Of a stretch of 64,000 nt of DNA, positions 1 to 10,600 are shown piece after piece (the stretch's first letter is position 1; each line of letters begins with the position of its first letter). The notes below the pieces were generated by a model, which ran no database searches, had not been told where the DNA came from, and saw nothing but the letters and a program-made list of their open reading frames with translations. Origin of the DNA: Kordia sp. SMS9. Lineage in GTDB: Bacteria > Bacteroidota > Bacteroidia > Flavobacteriales > Flavobacteriaceae. A program made the translations under genes and the position numbers. The DNA lies in contig NZ_CP031153.1 in the NCBI RefSeq assembly GCF_003352465.1, positions 3,276,987 through 3,340,986 of the forward strand. Direction: 5' to 3'.

Positions 1-3000
1 TTTCAAGAAAAAGAAAAAATTACTTCTAGTATTGAAAATAGTGCAGAAATTCCAGCAATTGCACACAAAGAAAATTACGAATTATCCTCTGCGCAAAGAC
101 GATTGTGGTATTTATGTCAGGTTGAAGAAACCTCTGTGTCGTACAACATGCCGTTTCAAATAAAATTGCATAAAAACTACAACATTGTAAATTTTAAAAA
201 AGCAATCAAAGCCACTATAGCGCGACATGAAATATTGCGAACAATATTTAAACCAGATGGCAATGGAGTTATAAAGCAATGGATTATTCCTGCGGATGAA
301 TTCAACTTTGAAGTCAACTATGTAGATGTCAGAACTACGGTAGCAAAAGAAGAAATTATCCAAAAGTACATTCAAGAAGATACCAATACAACTTTCGATC
401 TTAGTAAAGGGCCATTATTAACAGCCGCTTTATATCATGTAGATGAAAACGAATATGTTTTTTACTACAATATGCATCATATCATAAGTGATGGATGGTC
501 GCTTAATGTGTTGGCAAATGATACGATTCAATTTTATGAAGCAATTGAAAACGGAAAAACTGCGGAATTACCAAAATTAAACATTCAATACAAAGACTAC
601 GCTGTATGGCAAAAAAACCAAGTGGAAAGCGAATCGTATAAAAACCATAAAGATTTTTGGTCAACAACTTTGCAAGGAACACTTCCCACATTAAACCTTC
701 CTACCAATAAAAAACGTCCTAAACTAAAAACCACAAAAGGACGTACGTTTAGTGCTTACATTTCGCCATCAAATACTTCGTTATTAAAATCCTTTATTCA
801 GGAACAAGGTGGAAGTATGTATATGAGTTTGTTGAGTATATGGAATATTTTATGCTATAAATATACAGGACAAAAAGATATCATTATTGGAACTCCAATA
901 GCGGGAAGAGACCATGCAGATTTAGAACATCAAATAGGGTTTTATGTCAATACACTAGCCTTGCGAAATCAAGTAAACCCAAATGATACCTTTGCAGAAG
1001 CGTATCAAAAAATAAAACAAACAACGCTACAAGCATACAAACATCAAACCTATCCTTTTGATCTTTTGGTAGCCGATTTGAATCTAAAATATGATACAAG
1101 TCGCAGTGCATTATTTGATGTATTATTTGTATTTCAAAATGCCACAGAAAAGCTTATTGATACAACAAAAACAGCAGAAGACTCACATCAAATTGTAGAA
1201 TTGGCACAAAATCAATCGAAATTCGATATCGAAATTGCATTCAGTGAAGTCAATGACTTTTTACAATTTACACTAACCTACAATACAGATGTATACAATG
1301 AATGGATGATTAAAAATTTAATGCAACACTTTCAACAACTAGTAGGCGCAGTATTGAAAAATCCATCACAAAAAATAATACATGTCGACTATCTTAATGA
1401 AGAGGAAAAACAGAAAATAGCACAGATTTCACAAGGAACAAAAGTTCCCCAATCAACAACCGAAACCGTAGTCAATATATTTAAAAAACAAGTTCAAAAA
1501 ACGCCAAATGCTATTGCTTTACAGGCAGGAAACAATACTTATACCTACAAAGAATTAGCGCAATTATCAAGTCAGTTAGGTCATTATTTAAAAGAAACGT
1601 ACGATGTAAAGTCAAATGATTTAATTGGAATCTTACAAGGGAGAAACGAATGGTTAATCATTGCTATTCTTGGAATCCTAAAATCTGGTGCTGCGTATGT
1701 GCCTATAAATCCTACGGAACCCAAAGAACGCCGCGATCATATAATTGAAGATAGTAACTGTAAACTTGTTATTGACGATCATATTATTGAAAACTTTCTC
1801 TCAAAAAAAGAACAATATCAAATTACATTTGAAGCAGCAAATATCACTCCTTCAAACACAGCGTATGTCATTTACACTTCGGGTTCCACAGGAAAGCCAA
1901 AAGGTGTCATTATTCAACACAAAGCATTGCTAAACTATATACAATGGAGCATTAAAACGTATAAATTTAGTACAAATGATACTGTTGGTAAATACCTAAA
2001 CATCGCATTTGATGCTTCCGTTGAAGAAATTTATCCAAGCATACTTTCGGGAGCTACTTTGCATATACTACCAGAAGAAATCTTAGTCGATATGCCAAAG
2101 CTTCACCAATACATCAACAATACTGGCATTACAGTAATGGTATTGCCCGCGATGATTACGGAACGCTTTTTTGAAATAGAAAATACAACAGTACGCTTGT
2201 TGATTTCTGGTGGAGACAAGCTGAAAAACTTTAGCAAAAAACCATATCAAGTACACAATCATTACGGACCTACAGAAACTACTGTAACCTGTCTGTCTCA
2301 TCATGTGACCGCAGAAGACGAAAACATACCCATAGGAAAACCAATTGACAATGTAGCTGTTTACATATTAGATGACATTCAAAACTTTGTGCCTACCGGA
2401 GTTGCAGGTGAAATACATGTGTCTGGTAACGGTTTGGCATTAGGATATTTACACCAACCAGAATTAACAAACAAAAAGTTTATTGTGAACCCTTTTGATG
2501 CGACTACAAAACTATACAAAACAGGAGATTTAGGAAGAAGACTGCCCAATGGAAATATAGAATACTTAGGAAGAATAGACAATCAAGTAAAAATTAGAGG
2601 GTATCGAATAGAGCTGAATGAAATTGAAAATGCATTACAAGCCTATGAAACCATCAAAGAAGCCACGGTTATAATAAAAACCATGGAAACCAACGAAAAA
2701 ATAATAGTGGGTTACATTACTTCCGATACGCAACAAAACGGCGGCAATATAAAGAAATTCTTAAAAACGGTACTTCCTGAGTACATGATACCTACCTATT
2801 TTGTGCAATTGCCTGAAATGCTAATAAATGCTAATGGTAAAATAGACAAAAATGCACTGGCAAATAATGAAGATGAAAAACTTACAAACAATGATGTATA
2901 CGTAAAACCTACGAATGAAAAAGAAATAAAAATCATCAATATCATTTCGCAAGTATTAGAACTTGATAAAAATACTATAGGAATACATGACAACTTCTTC

Positions 3001-3222
3001 GATTTAGGAGCAAACTCAATAAAACTGGTTGAAATACAAAACTTGATGAACAAAGAATTAAATACATCACTCAAGGCAGTAACGCTTTTCAGTTATCCAA
3101 ATGTGTTTGAATTAGCACAGTACTTATCAAAAACGAATGCACAAGTACACACGGAAGAATTTGAAGATGAAGTTGATATCTCAGATGAATTAGATGAGAT
3201 TCTTGATTTTATGGATGAATAA
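1..3222 (+). CDS. NRPS module C-A-T, 5' end outside window
   Basis: Peptide synthetase module; the frame is open from base 1 and the first residues are already the end of a linker followed by the C1 motif (SAQRRLW), so the true start lies upstream. Residues are numbered from base 1. The C domain carries HHIISDGWS near residue 159 (LCL-like). The A domain has the A3 motif YTSGSTGKPKG near 625, the A5 motif NHYGPTE and NGKID at the A10 lysine. The carrier domain has GANS, with the phosphopantetheine serine near 1006. Aligned by eye to the GrsA pocket, the specificity residues read D-A-E-V-I-G-H-V-T, for which I know no confident substrate. It ends after an acidic tail and the PKS start follows 10 bases later, so its aminoacyl chain is probably handed to the KS. 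There is no E or TE domain. The module call is firm, the substrate open. Confidence 0.95.
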   Translation, partial: FQEKEKITSSIENSAEIPAIAHKENYELSSAQRRLWYLCQVEETSVSYNMPFQIKLHKNYNIVNFKKAIKATIARHEILRTIFKPDGNGVIKQWIIPADEFNFEVNYVDVRTTVAKEEIIQKYIQEDTNTTFDLSKGPLLTAALYHVDENEYVFYYNMHHIISDGWSLNVLANDTIQFYEAIENGKTAELPKLNIQYKDYAVWQKNQVESESYKNHKDFWSTTLQGTLPTLNLPTNKKRPKLKTTKGRTFSAYISPSNTSLLKSFIQEQGGSMYMSLLSIWNILCYKYTGQKDIIIGTPIAGRDHADLEHQIGFYVNTLALRNQVNPNDTFAEAYQKIKQTTLQAYKHQTYPFDLLVADLNLKYDTSRSALFDVLFVFQNATEKLIDTTKTAEDSHQIVELAQNQSKFDIEIAFSEVNDFLQFTLTYNTDVYNEWMIKNLMQHFQQLVGAVLKNPSQKIIHVDYLNEEEKQKIAQISQGTKVPQSTTETVVNIFKKQVQKTPNAIALQAGNNTYTYKELAQLSSQLGHYLKETYDVKSNDLIGILQGRNEWLIIAILGILKSGAAYVPINPTEPKERRDHIIEDSNCKLVIDDHIIENFLSKKEQYQITFEAANITPSNTAYVIYTSGSTGKPKGVIIQHKALLNYIQWSIKTYKFSTNDTVGKYLNIAFDASVEEIYPSILSGATLHILPEEILVDMPKLHQYINNTGITVMVLPAMITERFFEIENTTVRLLISGGDKLKNFSKKPYQVHNHYGPTETTVTCLSHHVTAEDENIPIGKPIDNVAVYILDDIQNFVPTGVAGEIHVSGNGLALGYLHQPELTNKKFIVNPFDATTKLYKTGDLGRRLPNGNIEYLGRIDNQVKIRGYRIELNEIENALQAYETIKEATVIIKTMETNEKIIVGYITSDTQQNGGNIKKFLKTVLPEYMIPTYFVQLPEMLINANGKIDKNALANNEDEKLTNNDVYVKPTNEKEIKIINIISQVLELDKNTIGIHDNFFDLGANSIKLVEIQNLMNKELNTSLKAVTLFSYPNVFELAQYLSKTNAQVHTEEFEDEVDISDELDEILDFMDE

Positions 3223-3232
3223 AAATATAAAG

Positions 3233-6200
3233 ATGAAACTAAGAAAAAAAGACATCGCTATTGTTGGAATTTCAGGGAAATTTCCAAAATCAGAAAACAT
3301 TCAACAATTCTGGAACAACATAGCAAACGGAGAAGAATTAATTCATTTTTATGAAAATGAAGCACTGGAAGATCTAGATTTGAATCAAGATCAAATTGAA
3401 GATGATACCTATATAAAAGCGACTTCATTTATAGAAGATTCTGGTAGTTTTGACTATGCTTTTTTTGGATATACCAAAGAAGAAGCTGCACTGATGGACC
3501 CGCAAATTAGGATACTTCATGAGCAAATTTGGACAGCTTTAGAAGACGCTGGATACAATCCGTTAACATATCTCAAAAAAATTGGACTCTACGTATCTGC
3601 TAGTGACAATATCAATTGGAGAGCTCATGTACTCATGAATCCAAGTGATAAAGTAAGTCCATTTTACACAGAACAAATATCCAACATCAAATTCAGCAGT
3701 ACGCTAATTTCATATTGTTTAAACTTAAAAGGACCAAGTTACTATCTAGATACTGCATGTTCTAGTTCGTTAGTCAACATACACATTGCATGTAGAAACT
3801 TATTACTGAAAGAATGTGCCATGGCTGTTGCTGCAGGCGTAAGTATCAATACCACAACCGATATTGGCTATCAATACCAAGAAGGCATGATTTTATCCAA
3901 AGATGGTCATTGCAAAACTTTTGACAAAGATGCTTCCGGTACCATAAGTGGTGAAGGAGTTGGTGTGGTTGTATTAAAACGTATGGAAGATGCTGTAAAT
4001 GATGGCGACCATATATACGGAATCATCAGAGGAACTGCTGTCAACAATGATGGAAAAAGAAAAGTTGGATACACAGCACCAAGTGCCACAGGTCAATTTG
4101 AATGTATAAAACTAGCACAAAGAGTTGCAGGCGTACAACCAAACGAAATTTCATACATAGAAGCACATGGAACAGCAACAAAACTGGGCGATCCCATTGA
4201 AATAGAAGCACTAAATAGAGCTTTTGAGCACACCCAAGAACATGCATGTGCCATCGGTTCGCTAAAATCAAATATAGGACATTTAGATGCCGCCGCAGGA
4301 ATTGCTAGTTTCATCAAAACAGTACTCTCTTTAAAATATCGCAAAATACCGCCTTCATTACACTTTACAGAAGCAAATCCAGATATAGACTTCCTATCAG
4401 GACCTTTTCATGTAAACACAAAACTAAAAGATTGGGAAACTACCAATGGAGCATCTCGAATTGCCGGTGTCAGTAGTTTTGGAATTGGCGGAACCAATGT
4501 GCATGCAATACTAGAAGAAGCGCCTGCAAAACAGACATCGCAAAGTGCACAACAATATCACATACTTCCATATACGGCGAAAACAAAAACGTCATTGGAA
4601 AAGTATCAAGGAAAACTAAAGGACTTCATAAAAGAAACCGAAACAATAGCAATTGACGATGTAGCATTTACACTGCAAAACAAAATAAAAGATATGTCTT
4701 ACAGAGACTATATCGTATGTAAAAATAGCGTAGATGCTTTACAACAATTAGACACCAAAAATGCGGCTGTTTCAAAAGCAAATGCACATACAAACATTGT
4801 ATTTATGTTTCCAGGGCAAGGGAATCAGTATTTTGCTATGGGTAAGGAATTGTATCAAGAAAATAGCTTCTTTGCAACAATTCTGGACGAAGGTTTTGAC
4901 ATACTACACCAACTTACAGGTGAAAATCACAAAGAAATTCTTGGGTTTCATTCAAGCACAACAGCAGCTGCTCAACAAATTAACAATACACAATATACAC
5001 AACCATTACTATTCTTATTTGAATATGCCTTAGCAAAACTACTAATGCAATATGGTGTGCAACCCAATACCTCTATTGGACACAGTTTAGGAGAATATGT
5101 TGCGGCGTGTATAAGCGGTGTGTTTTCTTTTGAAGATGGACTTAAAATGGTAACCGAACGCGCAAAATTAATGAGTCAGCTTGAAGAAGGTGACATGATT
5201 AGCATAAATGCTGATGTAAAAACCATTACACCGTTGCTACACGAAGCCTTATCAATTGCCGTCATCAATACAGAAAACTCCTGTGTAGTTTCTGGTGCTA
5301 AAGAAGACATCAATACTTTCAAAGAAGTACTGGCAGATAAAAACATACCATATATCCTGTTAAAAACATCTCATGCATTTCACTCGCAAATGATGGACGA
5401 AATGTTAGATGCATATCGTGATGTTTTAAAACAAATTCATTTCTCAGCACCAAATCATCCAATAATATCAAACCTTACAGGAAACATACTACTTGAAGAA
5501 GAAGCAACTTCCATAGAATACTGGATACAACATCTAAGAAAAACAGTAAACTTTGTAAAAGGAACCAATCTTTTATTACAAAATGAAAATACGTTATTTA
5601 TTGAAATTGGTCCAGGTAAATCGTTAAAAAACTTCATAAAACAACATGCTAAATTCCAAAAAAATCATCACACGATTAACTTGGTTAGGCATGTAAAAGA
5701 AGTCAAAAATGATGTTGCATACTTTTTACAAGGAATAGGAAATATTTGGAAACATGGTGTTGAGGTACATTGGGAAAAGATGTATGCAGGTGAAAAACGT
5801 CAAAAAATTCCAGTACCCTTATACAGTTTTGATACAATGCAATTTCCTGTAAAAGTAGCGCCGTATCAACAATTGCAAGCATCAACTACAACTTCAATTG
5901 CAAAAACGGATATAAACAATTGGACTTACAAAGAAGGCTGGCAAGAGATTACAACAGACTTTTCAGAAAACACTTCAAAAAGTTTTAACATCTACTTTTT
6001 AGGAACCGATAAATTTTCAAACACTATCGAAGCTAAAGCCAACAAATCAGATGAAGCAATTATTGTAAAAGCTGGAAGTACATTTTCTAATCATGAAAAT
6101 ATGTACATCACCATCAATCCAAACAATGCTGAAGATTACCAACAATTAGCAACACTCATAGCAACTAAAACAACAAAAACATCTTTAACAATTACACATG

Positions 6201-7690
6201 CTTGGAACACAAATGAAAACGAAACAACCAAGGAAGTAATGCAACAAGGATATTTTTCATTATTACACCTTTCCAGAGCCATATTAAACAATGCCAACTT
6301 CACTACCATTCATATTGATTGTATCACAACAAATACGTTCAATGTACAAGGGAATGAAAAAATAATACCTGCAAAATCAACATCTTTAGCAGCCCTAAAA
6401 GTAATTCCAAAAGAATTTGAAAACAGTACGTACAGGTGTATTGAATTTGATGCAGCAACGACAGAAACCTCTTTTGTTCATGAAGTGTTACAAAGTAATC
6501 TTGAAAATGAATGCATCGCCATACGTGGCACAAAACTATGGGAACCTTTTTATACCTCATCAAAACTAGCAGAAACAACAAAAGATGAACGTGCATTAAA
6601 ACACAAAGGAACCTACCTTATAACAGGAGGAAATGGCGGAATTGGAAAAGTAATTTCAAAACATTTAAGGGAAACTTATGATGCAAATATCCTATTAATC
6701 GTTCGAAAAACGCCGAATCCAACACTGCTGCAATGGATCAATAAAATGGGAGATGCAGTAACGTACATCATTGATGACTTATCGGACAAAGTAGCATTGC
6801 AACAAAAAATAACTCAAACCTTATCCACTTGGACTAAAAAATTAGACGGAGTATTTCATACGGCAGGAATTATGGATGCCGCAGGACTCATCAACAAAAG
6901 AACTCAAGAAGATTGCGAACGCATATTTGCACCAAAAATTACAGGGACAGAAAACATTTGTGATGCTGTAATAACACATACACCAAATTTTGTAATGCTA
7001 TTCTCTTCATTAGCAGCAGTATTAGCGCCCTACGGACAAGTAGGTTATGTAGCAGCAAATGCGTTTCAAAACTCCTATGTAAAATCGAAATCAACAAATA
7101 AAACTCGATTTCTAAGTGTACTTTGGGATACTTGGAAAGAAACGGGAATGGCTGTAAACGCTGCAAAAATGTATCATACGGAAAGTGAAGCATTACAAGG
7201 ACTTTCCAATGAAACAGGCTTAGAGATACTAACCAACATTCTAAATCAAAAAAGAGCAAAGGAAATCATTGTGTCTATGAGCGATTTTAATATGCTTATT
7301 GCAAAATTAAAAGAAGATACATTACACAAATACACCGCTCAAAATGAAATTGATGTTGAAGAAGAAAGTATAAAAGTTGAAAAACCCCAAACAAATACGC
7401 CGTATGTAGCACCAACCACAGAAACAGAAATAGCTATTAGCAATTTACTAGAATCATTCTTTGGGTTTGATAAAATAGGAATTCATGATGATTTCTTTGA
7501 TTTAGGAGGCGATTCACTCAAAGCAATGGTATTAATAAAAAAAATAAAAGAAGAGTTTGACTATGAAATTATGCTCAATATCTTTTTTGAAAATCCTACC
7601 ATTCACAAAATAGCTAAAGAAATAAGCCTAGCAAAAGACATCAACGCGTTGCGTGGAGATGCAAATGATAAAAACACAATAGTGATTTAA
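3233..7690 (+). CDS. Type I PKS module KS-AT-KR-ACP
   Basis: Modular polyketide synthase, about 1485 residues. The KS has Cys176 in TACSSS, His312 in EAHGTAT and His350 in NIGHLDAAAG. The AT has GQGNQ and Ser618 in GHSLGEY; its HAFHS motif is the malonyl-CoA type. The KR has GGNGGIG near 1132 and Tyr1272 in the GYVAANA stretch. ACP Ser1428 lies in GGDSLKA. I see no DH, ER or methyltransferase, so the expected product is a beta-hydroxy extension. The KR stereotype is unclear: it lacks the A-type Trp, but the LDD-like motif reads MDA. I chose ATG 3233 because it gives a 10-base gap and starts just before the KS motif DIAIVG. ATG 3215, overlapping the upstream stop, is an alternative. It sits between an NRPS and a TubC-docking NRPS, so it converts an amino acid into a statine-like unit. 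Confidence 0.95.
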   Translation: MKLRKKDIAIVGISGKFPKSENIQQFWNNIANGEELIHFYENEALEDLDLNQDQIEDDTYIKATSFIEDSGSFDYAFFGYTKEEAALMDPQIRILHEQIWTALEDAGYNPLTYLKKIGLYVSASDNINWRAHVLMNPSDKVSPFYTEQISNIKFSSTLISYCLNLKGPSYYLDTACSSSLVNIHIACRNLLLKECAMAVAAGVSINTTTDIGYQYQEGMILSKDGHCKTFDKDASGTISGEGVGVVVLKRMEDAVNDGDHIYGIIRGTAVNNDGKRKVGYTAPSATGQFECIKLAQRVAGVQPNEISYIEAHGTATKLGDPIEIEALNRAFEHTQEHACAIGSLKSNIGHLDAAAGIASFIKTVLSLKYRKIPPSLHFTEANPDIDFLSGPFHVNTKLKDWETTNGASRIAGVSSFGIGGTNVHAILEEAPAKQTSQSAQQYHILPYTAKTKTSLEKYQGKLKDFIKETETIAIDDVAFTLQNKIKDMSYRDYIVCKNSVDALQQLDTKNAAVSKANAHTNIVFMFPGQGNQYFAMGKELYQENSFFATILDEGFDILHQLTGENHKEILGFHSSTTAAAQQINNTQYTQPLLFLFEYALAKLLMQYGVQPNTSIGHSLGEYVAACISGVFSFEDGLKMVTERAKLMSQLEEGDMISINADVKTITPLLHEALSIAVINTENSCVVSGAKEDINTFKEVLADKNIPYILLKTSHAFHSQMMDEMLDAYRDVLKQIHFSAPNHPIISNLTGNILLEEEATSIEYWIQHLRKTVNFVKGTNLLLQNENTLFIEIGPGKSLKNFIKQHAKFQKNHHTINLVRHVKEVKNDVAYFLQGIGNIWKHGVEVHWEKMYAGEKRQKIPVPLYSFDTMQFPVKVAPYQQLQASTTTSIAKTDINNWTYKEGWQEITTDFSENTSKSFNIYFLGTDKFSNTIEAKANKSDEAIIVKAGSTFSNHENMYITINPNNAEDYQQLATLIATKTTKTSLTITHAWNTNENETTKEVMQQGYFSLLHLSRAILNNANFTTIHIDCITTNTFNVQGNEKIIPAKSTSLAALKVIPKEFENSTYRCIEFDAATTETSFVHEVLQSNLENECIAIRGTKLWEPFYTSSKLAETTKDERALKHKGTYLITGGNGGIGKVISKHLRETYDANILLIVRKTPNPTLLQWINKMGDAVTYIIDDLSDKVALQQKITQTLSTWTKKLDGVFHTAGIMDAAGLINKRTQEDCERIFAPKITGTENICDAVITHTPNFVMLFSSLAAVLAPYGQVGYVAANAFQNSYVKSKSTNKTRFLSVLWDTWKETGMAVNAAKMYHTESEALQGLSNETGLEILTNILNQKRAKEIIVSMSDFNMLIAKLKEDTLHKYTAQNEIDVEEESIKVEKPQTNTPYVAPTTETEIAISNLLESFFGFDKIGIHDDFFDLGGDSLKAMVLIKKIKEEFDYEIMLNIFFENPTIHKIAKEISLAKDINALRGDANDKNTIVI

Positions 7691-7697
7691 AAATAGC

Positions 7698-10600
7698 ATG
7701 AAAGAATTAATAGAAAAACTCAAAGCGTTACACATAACATTAGCTGTTCAAGACAACAATCTTGTCATCGGAAATGTTGAAGGCGATTTTCCTCCAGATT
7801 TGTTATTAGAATTAAAAAATAACAAACAAGCATTGATTGACTATTTGAATAGATCTGTAACAAAAGAAACAACTCAAACAGGAATTCAAAAAATTGCGGA
7901 AGCTGAAAACTATCCCATATCGCCAGCGCAGTATCGCTTGTGGATTTTAAGTCAGTTTGAAGAAGTATCTATCGCATACAACATGCCAGCCGACATACCT
8001 TTAGACGGAGATTATGATTTGGAATGCTTCAAAAAAGCACTAAACGCAGTCATAGAACGTCATGAAATATTACGTACCGTTTTTAAACAAGACGATTCAG
8101 GAACAGTACAACAAAAGGTACTTAGCACAGCAGCTTTAGACTTTACAATTACACACAAAGATTTTAGTACAGCAGTCAACAAGCAACAACTGGCTAATGA
8201 TTACATCAGTTCAGATACATACAAAGCATTCAATTTAGAAAAAGGGCCTTTGTTACGCGCAAGTTTGATAAAAATGTCTGAAACGCACACTATTTTCTAT
8301 TACAACATACATCACATTATCTCCGATGGTTGGTCTATGAATGTATTGGCTAAAGATGTATTTGCATACTACAAAGCTTTCAAAAATGGGGAACAGCCTG
8401 TATTGACACCATTACACATACAATATAAAGATTATGCAGCTTGGGAAATAGAGAGAGTACAGACAAAGCAGTACCAACAAGACAAAACTTTTTGGCATCA
8501 AGAATTTGCAAAAAAAACAGGAAACATAAACCTGCCAACACGTAAAAAACGACCGCTGCTAAAAACCAATAACGGACACGCCATTTCTACCTTTGTTACG
8601 CTAGAAGAAGTAAAACAACTTACTGCTTTTCAGCAAAAAAAGGGAGGAAGCCTATTCATGTATTTGATGGCTGCCTTTAAAACACTATGTTATAAATACA
8701 CAGGAGAAACAGATATAACTATCGGAACACCTGTATTGGGACGTGAAGAAGACAGTTTAATGGATCAAATTGGGTGTTATGTAAATACACTTGCGTTAAG
8801 AAGTTCGTTAAAAAAAGAAAGCTCTTTTGCGACTTTTTACCAACAACTAAAAGAAAAACTAGTTCTTGCTTATGAGCATCAATCCTATCCTTTTGATGCG
8901 CTAATTAAAGATTTAAAACTCACCAAAGATATTAGTAGAAACCCTTTATTTGACATCATCATTGTGTTCAATGAAGACAAAAATGATTTAAAAGGCATCA
9001 CTCCATATCCAAACCATATAGGAGATACTGTATATAATAATGGAAAACGACCTGTCAAATTTGATATTGATATTACGCTAAACAATACAATTGCAGGTTT
9101 AGAAATTGAACTCGTATTCAACACAGATGTATATGAATATTCAGCAATGGAAGCCTTTCTAAAACATTACAAAAAATTGCTTTTAGAGCTTGTTCATAAT
9201 GCTGACACCGCCGTAGAAAAATTAGAAATTGTCACTGCTGTTGAAAAAACAAAAATAGTAGCTTCTCCTACGGAAACATCAGGATTTGCAAACGATACAA
9301 ACATTGTAAAGATGTTTGAAACTGCGGCAAAAAACAATCCAAACAATATTGCGGTAAGTTATGGAACACATTCGCTTACATATCAAGAACTAGACAATGC
9401 ATCAAATCAATTTGCAAACTACTTACAACAAGAACACGCTATAAAAAATGGCGATTTAGTTGCTGTAAGTCTAGATCGTACAGAATGGTTGCTTGTTACA
9501 ATTCTAGGAATTCTAAAAACAGGAAGTGCGTATGTTCCTGTTGATCCTGAATATCCTCAAAGCAGAATTGCCTACATAGAAGAAGATTCAGCATGTAAAA
9601 TAACAATTAACGAAGAAACGCTACAAGATTTTCAAAACAACCAAAATACCTATACAACAGCTGCAATAAATACGAAAATTGTACCAAGTCAGGTTGCGTA
9701 TGTAATTTATACATCTGGTTCAACAGGAAAGCCAAAAGGTGTTGCTGTTGCACATAAAAATGTATTAAGTCTGCTATTTCCAGACAAAAACCTTTTTGAC
9801 TTTAACAATCAAGATGTTTGGATGCTATTTCATTCCTACAGTTTCGATTTTTCAGTTTGGGAAATATTTGGAGCCTTACTATACGGAGGAAAACTGGTTG
9901 TACTAAAAGCAAGTGAAGCCAAAGATCCATTCAGGTGTTGGGAAATTATCACGAATCAAAAAGTAAGCATACTCAACCAAACACCATCTTCATTCTATTC
10001 GCTTTCAGAAGTTTTCAATGTAACAAGCAAAAGTCACCAATTACGCTATGTAATTTTTGGAGGAGAAGCGTTGCATCCTGAAAAACTTAAAAAATGGTAT
10101 CAAAAAAATAAAAAAACGCAGCTTATAAACATGTACGGAATTACAGAAACGACAGTGCATGTAACCTACAAAAAAATAGAAGCAAACGATATAGAAAGCG
10201 AAGAAAGTAGACTTGGTTGGTTTCTGCCTACACTACACGGATATGTGTTGGATGAAAACAAAAACCTATTGCCAAACGGAATTCCGGGAGAATTATATGT
10301 AGCTGGTCATGGAGTTTCACTCGGATATCTCAATAATGAAACGCTTACGCGAGAACGATTCATAGAAAATCCTCATAAAAAAGGAGAAACCATATACAAA
10401 ACAGGAGATCGTGTAAAATTTTCACTCGATAATGATGAAATTATATACTTAGGAAGAGTTGATGAACAAGTAAAAATAAGAGGTTTTCGTATAGAACTTG
10501 GCGAAATAGAAAGCGTACTTTCCAGACATGATGCTATAAAAAATGTAGTCGTCATCGCCAAAGAAATCAATAACGAAAAGCAATTAGTTACCTATGTAGT

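Noticed and set aside
103..3222. First NRPS as a complete gene starting at TTG 103
   Set aside because: The frame is open to base 1 and the TTG lies inside the C1 motif of the condensation domain, so the gene simply enters from upstream.
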